Of a stretch of DNA of 64,000 nt, positions 1-9,500 are shown one piece after another. Position 1 is the first letter of the stretch, and every line of letters begins with the position of its first letter. Origin of the DNA: Acinetobacter sp. XH1741 (GTDB lineage: Bacteria > Pseudomonadota > Gammaproteobacteria > Pseudomonadales > Moraxellaceae). The notes under the pieces are model-generated. The model was not told the origin of the DNA. It searched no databases and saw only the letters and a program-made list of their open reading frames with translations. The stretch spans positions 3,534,001 through 3,598,000 of the forward strand of contig NZ_CP157428.1 in NCBI RefSeq assembly GCF_041021895.1. The letters are read 5' to 3'. Position numbers and translations under genes: made by a program.

Positions 1-492
1 TGTGTCGTACGCTATTTACATGACAAAGCATCTACCCCAGACAAGCCAATTGATCAGCTTTATATTGGTAATTTTGTATGTTTTGGCGCTGAGTGTGTGA
101 TTATGATGGGTGGTAATCAGCTTCATAGACCGGACTGGATTTCAACTTTTCCCTTTGATACTCGCAGTTTTTTAGCTGCTGGAGACACCATAATTGCAGA
201 TGGCTCTTGGATTGGAAGTCGCGCAATGATTATGCAAGGTGTAAAAATCGGTGAAGGTGCTGTAATTGCAACTGGTGCAGTCGTCACTAAAGACGTCCCA
301 CCCTATGCGATTGTAGGTGGAGTTCCGGCAAAAGTTATTAAATACCGTTTTTCTCAAGAGCAAATAGAAAAACTACTCGCTTTAAAACTTTATGATCTAG
401 ATGAAAAACAAGTTTTAAAAATGCGTGAATATTTGCAAACCGATGATATCAATGTCTTAACGGCATATCTCGAAAATTTAAAAGATAAATAA
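1..492 (+). CDS. Xenobiotic (CatB/Vat-like) hexapeptide acetyltransferase, 5'-truncated by window edge
   Basis: The frame is open from base 1, so only the C-terminal 163 codons are seen. The protein is a left-handed beta-helix acetyltransferase of the XAT class, which transfers acetyl from acetyl-CoA to hydroxyl groups of small molecules (chloramphenicol or streptogramin in characterised members). Evidence is the signature [17 protein letters not shown] followed by HRPDW and STFPF, then hexapeptide repeats ([20 protein letters not shown]) and the conserved [19 protein letters not shown] tail with a short helical end. The His of the GGNQLHR segment corresponds to the family catalytic region. 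The substrate cannot be told from sequence; many such chromosomal genes are sugar or antibiotic acetyltransferases without proven resistance. An internal GTG at 97 is not the start, because homology continues upstream of it. Confidence 0.85.
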   Translation, partial: CVVRYLHDKASTPDKPIDQLYIGNFVCFGAECVIMMGGNQLHRPDWISTFPFDTRSFLAAGDTIIADGSWIGSRAMIMQGVKIGEGAVIATGAVVTKDVPPYAIVGGVPAKVIKYRFSQEQIEKLLALKLYDLDEKQVLKMREYLQTDDINVLTAYLENLKDK

Positions 493-615
493 AAAAATAT
501 TGCCAAGATTTTCTTGTTTAAAAATCACAAATGATTACGAGCTCGAATTTAAATCGTCAAGAAAGAAGTATAAAGTATTGAATAAATAAGCATCATTACA
601 ATAAGGAACAATCTC

Positions 616-1053
616 ATGTCATACCAACATATTCTTGTGCCAACTGACGGTTCTGAAACTTCTATGGTTGCTATAAATGAAGCCATCAAACTTGGCAAAG
701 CACTAAACAGTAAAATTACTGTGGTTCAAGTGATGGCACTTGATCCAATTATTGCTGACCTTTATGTGAAAACAGGCCAAACGAATGAATTGATTGAGCG
801 AACTAAAACATATTTGTTGGATATGTTAGAACAGGTAAAACAGAAATTTGCAGCAGAAGGCCTTACTGTAGAAACCAAATTGCTTGAAGGTTTTGTGGTT
901 CATGACGAAATTATTCAGGCTGCCCAAGAACTCAATGCAGATCTGATTGTGATGGGTTCACACGGCCGTACAGGTGTACGAAAACTTGTATTAGGAAGTG
1001 TTGCGCAAAAAGTTTTAGGCGAAAGCCATATTCCTGTATTAATTGTTCGCTAA
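616..1053 (+). CDS. Universal stress protein, UspA family
   Basis: A 145-residue single-domain cytoplasmic Usp. It starts MSYQHILVPTDGSETS, the usual first strand plus nucleotide-binding Asp. It ends with the ATP-binding signature DLIVMGSHGRTGVRKLVLGSV (G-2-G-9-G-S/T type) followed by a short strand IPVLIVR. The presence of that motif suggests the ATP-binding subclass. An AAGGA ribosome site sits about 8 nt before the ATG. It is monocistronic: a hairpin terminator follows within 50 bp. The family accumulates in stress and stationary phase; the particular role here is not evident from the sequence. Confidence 0.93.
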   Translation: MSYQHILVPTDGSETSMVAINEAIKLGKALNSKITVVQVMALDPIIADLYVKTGQTNELIERTKTYLLDMLEQVKQKFAAEGLTVETKLLEGFVVHDEIIQAAQELNADLIVMGSHGRTGVRKLVLGSVAQKVLGESHIPVLIVR

Positions 1054-1060
1054 AAGAAAT

Positions 1061-1102
1061 TGCCTGTCTGACTCAATTCAGCCAGATAGGCATCTATTTT
1101 TT
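1061..1102 (+). terminator. Rho-independent terminator after usp
   Basis: TGCCTGTCTG (1061-1070) pairs with CCAGATAGGCA (1082-1092), allowing one G-U and a bulge, and is followed by a T-run (1096-1102). It overlaps the last codons of the convergent minus-strand gene. Confidence 0.6.
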
Positions 1103-1840
1103 AAAAGGCATAACATCTTCACTTGATTGCTCAATCGTTATTGTTTTTTTACTTTTAAAAGCATCCCACGAGTAATTTTTATAATTTAATTGCCATAAAT
1201 AGTATGGTTGACCAGTATCTTTAAACCTTATATTTAAAGTCATCCATGTTTCATCATGACAATGTGGCGACTTCTTATACTCTTGTTCTGAAAAACATGC
1301 TCGAATCATTCCATTCGAAGAAAAAGCAATATCTTTTAATGCAACCTGATACTGCCCTTTAGGCTTAAGCTCAACAAAATCAGCGTTTTCCTCAAAACGC
1401 CCTCCTCCAGAGTAACCAGTAAACCATGTGTTTAGTACTGCTATCGCATACTCATTTTTATTAAGGGGATAGAGTGCGGGAAAGATTTTGAGTCCATTAG
1501 GGCCCAAATCATCAGAATGTGGCTCTTTATTACTATGTTGGTAATTTTTAAAATTCCACTGATTTATTACCGTGTATTGATTGTTTTGCTTTTTAACCTG
1601 AACAATTTGCGGATTCTCATCTATTAAATAATAAGCTTGATCTTGCGTATTTTTAGCTTTCCAAAGGATCGCTTCACCGCTACATTTATGGCTCAGTTGC
1701 TGACAAATAGAATTGATATCTGGCAATGAAGCTTTCATATTTATAAAAGGTTGAGCTGAAATAGCCTGTTCTGCAAAACTTGATTGCACTGCTAAACCTA
1801 GTAGTAATATGGCTATACTCCGCCATTTATAATTCTGCAT
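1094..1840 (-). CDS. Secreted hypothetical protein
   Basis: 248 residues with a clear Sec signal peptide (basic start MQNYKWR, hydrophobic IAILLLGLAVQSS, likely cleavage after SFA). I do not recognise a named domain. The mature part contains four cysteines in two pairs (around residues 46-53 and 182-194), compatible with disulfides in the periplasm, and an aromatic-rich C-terminal half. It lies 24 bp downstream of the alkyltransferase-like gene on the same strand, so it may be read from the same transcript, but nothing links the two functions. Probably an Acinetobacter-restricted periplasmic protein. Confidence 0.75.
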   Translation of the reverse strand: MQNYKWRSIAILLLGLAVQSSFAEQAISAQPFINMKASLPDINSICQQLSHKCSGEAILWKAKNTQDQAYYLIDENPQIVQVKKQNNQYTVINQWNFKNYQHSNKEPHSDDLGPNGLKIFPALYPLNKNEYAIAVLNTWFTGYSGGGRFEENADFVELKPKGQYQVALKDIAFSSNGMIRACFSEQEYKKSPHCHDETWMTLNIRFKDTGQPYYLWQLNYKNYSWDAFKSKKTITIEQSSEDVMPFKK

Positions 1841-1864
1841 TTGTATTTGTTCTCTTTAATAATT

Positions 1865-2206
1865 TTAAGGTGCCCAAGCGAATTGCTTTAAATTCACCTT
1901 ACCATTTAGCAAATAGACTCCTTCAGCTTCAAGCTTTAACTGCTGAACATTTTCGCCCTTTTCATTAAATTTACTTAGGCTAATTTTACCTTGTGAATTA
2001 ATAACCCGATACCAAGGGACTTGATGGTTTGAGTCTAAATGCTTAAGCACATATCCAACTAATCTGGCATGCTTAGGCAAGCCCGCCATACGTGCTATTT
2101 GTCCGTAAGTTGCTACTTTTCCATATGGAATTAAAGCGATGACTTCTAAAATTTGTCGATGTAGTTCATACTGAGTTGTCAAAATGGAATCCATAAAAAT
2201 TGACAT
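1865..2206 (-). CDS. Alkyltransferase-like protein (ATL/MGMT family, no acceptor cysteine)
   Basis: A 113-residue protein matching the C-terminal DNA-binding domain of O6-alkylguanine-DNA alkyltransferases: IPYGKVATYGQIARMAG helix-turn-helix, KHARLVGYVLKHL, then VPWYRVINSQGKIS. In true transferases the last motif is PCHRV with the alkyl-acceptor Cys. Here it is PWYRV, so no alkyl transfer is expected. Known ATL proteins bind O6-alkylguanine lesions, flip the base and flag it for nucleotide-excision repair. The length agrees with the ATL family. The start ATG at 2206 has only a weak ribosome site; an in-frame ATG four codons later is an alternative. Confidence 0.88.
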   Translation of the reverse strand: MSIFMDSILTTQYELHRQILEVIALIPYGKVATYGQIARMAGLPKHARLVGYVLKHLDSNHQVPWYRVINSQGKISLSKFNEKGENVQQLKLEAEGVYLLNGKVNLKQFAWAP

Positions 2207-2267
2207 CGTTCATATCATATAAAAATTTACTTTAAATCTCTTTAAAATAATATGCAGAGACAATGCG

Positions 2268-2990
2268 ATGAATATGAAAAAAACTTTATTGATGATTACA
2301 GGGACAATGATCTGTGTTTCTTGTACGACCCGTCCCCCTCTCCAAAAGCCAGAGTTATCAGAGGAGCCAGCCAATAACAGGCCTGTAGTTCCAGTAACTT
2401 TCGTTTTTACAACCAACAATCCTTCCGCTACGAGTTTTGATAACCTTAACCAAATGCGAAAAGAAGTCGGCATCTTAAATAAATATTATTTAGATGACCG
2501 CGGAAATAAAATATTTAATTTCAAACTTAACCATTATATTTCTTATCAAGATTTTTCGAAAATGCATTGCGAACTCGGCAATGAAATAAATCAACCCCGT
2601 CCTATTTCTATAGGCGCTATTCCGGCAAGTGTTAATGCTTGCTTCCCTAAACGCACAACAAGTAAAGAAGTCATTATCTTTATATATGAGGCGTACTCAA
2701 AAAACTTAGAGTTTGACGACGTTACAAGCCGAACCTTCCGTAATAATGGAAAACCTTTTATTTTACTCGATTGGAAGAGATTAAATTATAATATTCAAGC
2801 AGGTAGTATTCATGAAATGGGCCACGCTTTTGGCTTAAAACATGTCTGTGCACCGAATGCCACTAAAACTACCCCAACCAATATTATGGCCAGTGCTGAA
2901 TGTAAATTAGGCAGTGGCGGTTTAAGAAATTTAGGTTTTAACTCTTCACAGCTACAAACAATTTTATCAAGTTATAAACAATATCCTTAA
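2268..2990 (+). CDS. Metzincin-like zinc peptidase, putative lipoprotein
   Basis: 240 residues. The N-terminus (MNMKKTLLMITGTMICVSC) looks like a lipoprotein signal with Cys19 as the lipidated residue, though position -3 is Cys rather than Leu, so the lipobox is imperfect. At residue 182 lies HEMGHAFGLKH, a full HExxHxxGxxH zinc-binding motif of metzincins, and about 20 residues later NIMAS, which fits the Met-turn. This predicts an active extracytoplasmic metalloprotease. Its substrate is unknown and I do not recognise a named subfamily. It is divergent from the alkyltransferase-like gene, and its stop codon overlaps that of the convergent capA-like gene by 4 bp. Confidence 0.75.
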   Translation: MNMKKTLLMITGTMICVSCTTRPPLQKPELSEEPANNRPVVPVTFVFTTNNPSATSFDNLNQMRKEVGILNKYYLDDRGNKIFNFKLNHYISYQDFSKMHCELGNEINQPRPISIGAIPASVNACFPKRTTSKEVIIFIYEAYSKNLEFDDVTSRTFRNNGKPFILLDWKRLNYNIQAGSIHEMGHAFGLKHVCAPNATKTTPTNIMASAECKLGSGGLRNLGFNSSQLQTILSSYKQYP

Positions 2991-4711
2991 AATTTAATTT
3001 CAACATACCTTCCTAAGTTATCTTGGGTAGCAATGTAGTTCTCAGGGGTCAGTAAAGATGTCATGTAAGTACTGGCCTTTGAGAAGTCCTTAATATCTAC
3101 TGGATAAGGCTGCCAAAAAGTTTTCAGATTATTGGTATAAATTGGATATAGGCGGAGCAAGTCCTTTGCTAAATCTAATCGAGCAATACAGCCAAATGGC
3201 AACGCCTGTTGTTGTTCGTATTCCCCATCACTATTAAATACAGCATTACCAATACCAAACACTACCGGTTTTTGATTGATGAACTGGACAGGCTGTATGG
3301 TATGGGCGCCATGACCAAGAATAAGGTCAGCGCCTCCTTGAGTGAGAATAGAAGCGAGCTTCATTTGCTCTTTGGTAGGAGGTTTAAAATCGACTCCCCA
3401 ATGGCAAATCACAATAATTTTATGCTTAGGATGAGTCTGTTTATAACGCACAATCTGCTCAAGTAAAACGCCATTTAAACAAGCGACTCCACCTCTTAGC
3501 CCCAATGCATAGAAATCATAATCTAAATAAGCTGTGTCTCTATGCCAATACCCATTAAAAACCGCATAGTGCTTATTTTCAAAAGATATTTCAAAATACT
3601 TGTGGGCATCTTTTTGGTTCAATCCAGCGCCCATGTAAGATATGTTGGCCTGATCAAACTGTCGCAATGTATAAGCCAATCCTTCATCACCATAATCTTT
3701 CAGATGGTTATTAGCCAACACAAAATGATTGAGATAAATGCTCTTAAATTCCTCTAATGTTTTTTTTGCATCAGCTTTTAGAATAAATGACTTTTTATCT
3801 TTTAAAGGTGATTCATTTTCTAAAGAAAAAACCGCTTCAAAGTTCGCTATATTTATGTCGTCTTTACCTAAAAAGTGTTTTATTTTTTCAAATGAATGGT
3901 GGTAGCCATATTGTTGTAAAGCATCTTTTTTTCCTTTTAATTTACGTTTTTCAGTATAGGTCTCACCGAAATAAGTATCTCCAAGAATATTGATAATTCC
4001 TGTTTTTGAAGAACATTTTTGAGCATCTACCTGCTCTTCTTGAAAACTATGATAATAAGGGACTAAATGTTCTAGACGGTGAATATCATCTAAAAAAGAG
4101 AAAAAGCCAATGCTCTGGTTATGTTCAAGATAAGTGATATAAATTTTTCTAAATTGATGGGAAAGATATAAAACTGAGGTTAGCACTGAATGAGCAATCA
4201 AAGGTGTAATCGGTTGATATCGTTTATTTTTAAAGTGAAGTGTCTTAATAAAAAAAAGTTTTTTTATCTCGGCTGGATAGCTATAGATATGGTTTACCAA
4301 TCCAAATAAATCTTTCAACTGATTAGATGAATTTAAAGCTAAGTGATAGTTATCGGCTCTTTGGGACAAAATCAATTGGGCTTGTTCAGTTGAGTCAAAA
4401 AGCATATTGCTTAAGGCATTTTTGACATCATTTGCCTGAGTAAAAACCAAAAACTGTAACAGCTCAACAAATGTATAAGATTCATTTTTTTCTAAACCCA
4501 AATTTGAACCACTAACTTGTTGAGGTAAATGCTCAGATACAACATAGACTTGATTCGCTTGGATCTTTTTTTGTTGAAATTGTTCTAATGCATAATCAAT
4601 GAGCAATAAAGTTGAAATGTCCCCATCAATTTCAAATTCCCAAATGGCGTCTTGAAACTGGTCGTTATCAAGCGCTGCCAATAACTTAATTTCGAAAGGA
4701 TGATCGATCAT
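2987..4711 (-). CDS. CapA-family (poly-gamma-glutamate synthesis type) metallophosphoesterase-like protein with N-terminal extension
   Basis: 574 residues. From about residue 240 it is a PGA_cap/CapA domain: ILGDTYFGE (first metal-binding Asp), NIANFEAVFS, FVLANNHLKDYGDEG (the AxNNH signature near 330), VICHWGVDF (near 435) and ILGHGAHTIQPVQ (near 468), then VVFGIGNAVFNSD. CapA-type proteins have a calcineurin-like metallophosphoesterase fold and are linked to poly-gamma-glutamate capsule or to amide-ligase systems. The first 240 residues are not recognised. No signal peptide or membrane segment is visible, unlike classical membrane-anchored CapA. The start ATG overlaps the upstream stop (ATGA) and has a strong site, AGGAGAGGATAT. 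No CapB/CapC-like ligase is nearby, so the role is open. Confidence 0.82.
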   Translation of the reverse strand: MIDHPFEIKLLAALDNDQFQDAIWEFEIDGDISTLLLIDYALEQFQQKKIQANQVYVVSEHLPQQVSGSNLGLEKNESYTFVELLQFLVFTQANDVKNALSNMLFDSTEQAQLILSQRADNYHLALNSSNQLKDLFGLVNHIYSYPAEIKKLFFIKTLHFKNKRYQPITPLIAHSVLTSVLYLSHQFRKIYITYLEHNQSIGFFSFLDDIHRLEHLVPYYHSFQEEQVDAQKCSSKTGIINILGDTYFGETYTEKRKLKGKKDALQQYGYHHSFEKIKHFLGKDDINIANFEAVFSLENESPLKDKKSFILKADAKKTLEEFKSIYLNHFVLANNHLKDYGDEGLAYTLRQFDQANISYMGAGLNQKDAHKYFEISFENKHYAVFNGYWHRDTAYLDYDFYALGLRGGVACLNGVLLEQIVRYKQTHPKHKIIVICHWGVDFKPPTKEQMKLASILTQGGADLILGHGAHTIQPVQFINQKPVVFGIGNAVFNSDGEYEQQQALPFGCIARLDLAKDLLRLYPIYTNNLKTFWQPYPVDIKDFSKASTYMTSLLTPENYIATQDNLGRYVEIKF

Positions 4712-6363
4712 ATATCCTCTCCTTCGAAATCTTTTACATAAGCAATATAACCCGACAAATTATGTTCTTGATCATCTATCCGTACTCTAAAGCGATCATG
4801 CCGTACATAAAAAGCATGCAATATTTTATCTGGACGGGCCATGTACATGGCCATTTCTGGATAGAAAAAACCTGTGGTTTGAAACTCAGCTCGAAATGTA
4901 ATGAGTTTTTTTAACTCGTGCATATAAGCCTGTTCAAAAAGTGCATGATGACCTTGCTCTTTTAAACGATTCACCATTTTATAAGCAGCCATGAGCATTT
5001 CTAACAAAGTGGCATAAGTCGTTTTTCTATTTCTAATAAAAATAAAATGTTTTAAATAATTATTTAAACCAAAAATAAAATATTTTTCTTCAGGACATAT
5101 TTTTGTAAGCTCATTGGTGCAGTAACTTAGCCAGTGATCATGATATTTTTCGTATCGTTTATTAATAAAATTATTAAACATTAATTTAACTGTTTCTAAT
5201 AATTTTTTATCCCGGTTAATCTGATATAACCTGAGTAAAGCTAATGCCGCTTCTCCATCATAATAAATAATTCTAAATTTTTCTTTTAAACTAAAGGTTG
5301 GATAATTTAATACATGAGTGGTTAATCCCTTTGAATCAACTAATTCTAAAATACCATTTGCCAGTTTCTCTGCATAATCTAGGTAATCATCTTTTTGAGT
5401 AATTTCTTGATATTTAGTTAACATTAAAATAGCTGCTGCATTTGCGCCTAATTTAATTTCAAACTCCCCTTCTTTACCATCAATCATAAAAGCAGTTGTA
5501 GCGTCTTTTTCTTTATAAAAACTAGTTAGCGCATATTGAATAGCTTTTTCAATTTGAGGCCAATATTCAGGTTTATTGTGTATTTCGAAAGTTTCTAATA
5601 GGGCATAAAGTGAGGTGCAATGACGTACCGTATTATAGTTACGAATATCTCGATCAAAAGCAGGAAAATGACCATAAATAAATTTGCCATTTTCTTGAAT
5701 CTGGCTATGCAAGAATGCTGCATTTTTTTCAATAAGATCTCTAAAATGCTGCTTTTTATTGTGTGCAATGCCTCTAATACCATTGGCATCAAAGCAGCTT
5801 GCTAAATTGATAAATTTTTCATTTTCATAAAAAGTTGCATAGGTGTCGAAAGTCCAAATGTCCTGCAATGTCTGAAATTTAACTTGTGGTTTTGTACCGT
5901 TATATTTTTGCTTAATTGCATAGTTCAGATTTGTTTCATCAAAAAAATTGGGCTTGTCATAACTCAAGCCACGAATAATTGCTTTTCCATACATCTCTTG
6001 TTCAAGAAAAACTAGCGAACATGGTTCGTCAAATCCAATCCCTCTGCGGTAGTGATTATTGTGAAACTGATGTTGGACGAGCTGATTTACTTCCCTCCAA
6101 CTTTGCTTGGTTAAGTTGTATGCAACATCAATTTTTATATAGTCTGGAAGTTGATCTGAACAAAACTGATCATCAATAAAATTAAATAATTGTAGGGTTG
6201 CTTGTGAAAATACTGTTTTTTCGGTATGCCAGACATGACATCTCTGATCTTTAGGTCCACATGAGATAAATAAAATGGTTTCTTCTTGATTGCCTATAAC
6301 CTGCTGAACGAGATGCTCTAACCAATGTTTAAGCTGTCTTTTAAAGTTTAAAAATACCGACAC
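4708..6363 (-). CDS. Uncharacterised protein with probable alpha/alpha-toroid (six-hairpin) domain, partner of CapA-like protein
   Basis: 551 residues starting at GTG; no signal peptide. I do not recognise a named family. Residues from about 190 on show regularly spaced amphipathic helix pairs with motifs typical of (alpha/alpha)6 glycosidase, epimerase or lyase toroids (RHCTSLYALLETFEI, LGANAAAILMLTKY, YYDGEAALALLRLYQI near 366, then a C-terminal Phe/Tyr/Arg-rich end). The N-terminal 180 residues form a separate mixed alpha/beta region with several cysteines. The 4-bp ATGA overlap with the CapA-like gene implies translational coupling and a joint function. A carbohydrate or capsule-like substrate is a guess from the fold only. 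Confidence 0.6.
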   Translation of the reverse strand: MSVFLNFKRQLKHWLEHLVQQVIGNQEETILFISCGPKDQRCHVWHTEKTVFSQATLQLFNFIDDQFCSDQLPDYIKIDVAYNLTKQSWREVNQLVQHQFHNNHYRRGIGFDEPCSLVFLEQEMYGKAIIRGLSYDKPNFFDETNLNYAIKQKYNGTKPQVKFQTLQDIWTFDTYATFYENEKFINLASCFDANGIRGIAHNKKQHFRDLIEKNAAFLHSQIQENGKFIYGHFPAFDRDIRNYNTVRHCTSLYALLETFEIHNKPEYWPQIEKAIQYALTSFYKEKDATTAFMIDGKEGEFEIKLGANAAAILMLTKYQEITQKDDYLDYAEKLANGILELVDSKGLTTHVLNYPTFSLKEKFRIIYYDGEAALALLRLYQINRDKKLLETVKLMFNNFINKRYEKYHDHWLSYCTNELTKICPEEKYFIFGLNNYLKHFIFIRNRKTTYATLLEMLMAAYKMVNRLKEQGHHALFEQAYMHELKKLITFRAEFQTTGFFYPEMAMYMARPDKILHAFYVRHDRFRVRIDDQEHNLSGYIAYVKDFEGEDI

Positions 6364-6462
6364 TCGAATTAAGTCCCTATTCGTTATTTGTTGTTCTATA
6401 AAATTTTCACTACATCATAGCATGGACTCTCTAAAAACTAAGTTAACATATTGTTTAAACAT

Positions 6463-6494
6463 AAAAAAAGAGAACCCTAGGGTTCTCTTTTTTT
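6463..6494 (-). terminator. Bidirectional-looking terminator after the bap-like gene
   Basis: A perfect 32-nt palindrome: seven A, GAGAACCC, TA, GGGTTCTC, seven T. It lies 18 bp past the stop of the giant adhesin gene. Either strand gives a GC stem followed by a T-run. It separates the adhesin transcript from the downstream minus-strand pair. Confidence 0.9.
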
Positions 6495-6511
6495 ATGAGG
6501 CTAATTATCTA

Positions 6512-9500
6512 TTAATAGATAATTTGACCATTGTTAAGAAGATCATTGAGCGTCAATGATGTTCTAGGTTCATCTATATGAATCGTCAACAATTGTGTGC
6601 TTGTGTAAGTCGTACCTAAGCCATCACGGTCTACACTAATTGTGGCATTTTGTGTCGCAGCGTTATAGCTTACCGATACATACTGACCAATAGTTAAGCT
6701 GTTTGGATGACTAAGTAGTAAGTTACTAATATCAATCTTGTCAGCTTGATTATCAGTTGCCGTATTACCTACATGGAAGTCAGTCCATGTATCTACCCCA
6801 CCAGTTGTTGTGTTACCACCTGTTGGACTGTTCACACCAGCAGCCGTCAATGTGTTGTAAATCAAGGTATCCGCGCCATTTCCAAGCGTAAATGTATCAT
6901 TTGCTCCTGTACTTACAGCTAGGCTATTCAACTCTTGACTTAAGTTGATGGTTAATGTGCTAGTTGACTCTGCGCCAGTCACTGATACGAGTTTATAGTT
7001 AATCGTATCAATCGTAGCATTTGCAGCGCTATCCAGAGCTTTGTAATAGTACGAACCATCATGGTAGAGATACAGCGTACCTTCGCCAGTATTGATCGCC
7101 TGACCAGCAGCAATTTGGTAATTTCCTGGTGTAACTTCAACATATAGTTGAGAAGCAGCTGAAGTGTCAGCAACTCCACCAGTTGTATCGCCTAACAAGA
7201 TATTGCCATGAATCCAATCTGTTAAACCATCAGGTGTGTATTGATCTAGATGCGTAGCTTTTGTAGAGACTACAGAATCTAAAGTCACAGTTCCTAGTGA
7301 AAGCAGACTAGATAAACTAAATACCACTCGATAAGTACCAGCAGATAAGTGAGATACATCAGCTGAGTATGCTGGTGCACCTAAAACTCCTGCCAAGGCT
7401 GTCGCAGAACCTGAGTAAACAGTATCTACCCATGTTGTACCGACCAATTGCTGGATTTTATAACCAGTTGTTGGAAGAGCCGACAAGCTCAATGATGCCG
7501 TATAGTCTAACTCTACATGGACATCACTTACCGTATTAGCAGCGATAACGAATTGATTCGAAGTCACTGTACTGCTTAATACAGGTAATGGTGGGAAGCC
7601 TGCAAGATTACCAATAGTTACTGTGCCACTTGGTACATCCACGACAGCATCTGTCACTTGTTTCATACTAACAGTTGCATGATTAGTATCAGCATTTGCT
7701 ACAGGTAACGGAATTACCGCATCTGCACCAGGGTTAGCATTGTTCCAAGTCACATTCACATCTGGAGAACCAATTTGGATATGCAATGTTGCTGTGTCTG
7801 TTCTACCAGTTACAGGGTCTGTCACGGTATAGGTAAAGCTATCAACTTTTCCTATATTTTGTGTGTTCGCTGTAGCTTGATAGCTATAAGTACCATCAGC
7901 ATTAATCGTTAAGCTACCATACGCACCCACAATAACTGTCGACGTACCTACATTTACAGCAGATGTATTACCAAGTTCAGAAGTTACCGAAGTCACAACT
8001 GTCGTAGTCGTAATATAGTCTGGCGTATAGTTTGGTCCATATACAGCCGAGTTGTCGTCTGAAAGAACGTTGCCTGTAACCGGAGTTACAACCAAGTTAG
8101 GTACTTGTGTAATATCACCATTATTCAAAGTAATATTTGCTGTGACACTGCCAAGAGCTGTAAGAAGCGTATTGCTTTCCATAAACAACTCATAATTACC
8201 AGAGCCTAAGTTATCAACTTTGAATTTCACTTCAGAGCCAAAGATACCTAATAGGTCAAGCACCCCAGAATTTGCACTATCCGCAATGACTGTACGAGTA
8301 CCGTCTGGATTTACTCGTGTTAATACCACATGTAAACCGTCAACCACTGTAGCGACTGAACCAAAATTAACCGAGATGATAGCCTCAGATACATGTCCTT
8401 CAGCGATATTAAAGTTTGCTGTACCTTGTTTAGAACCAACAACAACTCCACCAACACCTAACAACCAGCTATAGCTAATCGCGTTATTAAGAACTTGTTG
8501 AGTGGTTGGGTAAACCATATCAATTGCTGCTGAAGCAACGTTATCCATTGCATCAACTGGAACATGACCTGTAATAACCGCTGGCTGTGATGGATCGTTC
8601 GCATTCCAAGTCATAGCAACCTTGTTGCTATCCAAGTGAACATACAATACAGCTTGAGACGTATTACCTGTCGCAGGGTCTAACAATGTATATGAGAACT
8701 GATCAACTTTACCAAGGTTGAGACCATTTGCATTTGGTGTATAGGTATAATTACCATGCTGATCAATGACTAACGTACCGTATGTACCAACAATTGTAGT
8801 TGTACCCGATGCATTAACAGCATTTCCATTCACCGCTGAGATCACTGCATTATTACTTGCAGCATCTACCGCACCATTAATACCTGCATCTTTAATGACG
8901 TTACCGGAGATTGGATCAACTGTATATCCTGATACAACATATGGGTTATAAACATCCATTGTACCTGTCAATGTTCCACCAATACCCACACCTACTAGAC
9001 CACTATAGCCCACGAATGCACGATATTGTCCTGGATCTAAACCATCAATGACTGCTGTTGGAGTACCTCCGACTAGAGATAGGCTAACTAAAGTCGCTTG
9101 TGGATTATTTCCGCCAATTGATACCCATTTTCCTGTTGCAGCATCATATTTTTGAACAACAATTGAATAATCATTCAATACACCCGCGTTGAGTAAACCA
9201 CTGAATGTAAATGTCGCAGTACCTTGACGGTCAGCATCCACATTGAATGCAACTGTTGAGTTACCAAGGAGCTGTAAATCTAGACCTGCTAACGATATTG
9301 CAGCCACATAACTTGCACTACCAAGTGCTACGTCATTTGCAACAAGTAAAGATTGTGGATTAATGTCAGCAACCGCAAGGTTATCTGCGGCTTTAACAGA
9401 ACTTAACTGAATGTTAAGAGCTGCTTGAGCTGTATCACCTGTAACAGAATCTTTTAAGGTATATACAAAGTGATCTACTTGCCCAACTCCAGAAGCATTT

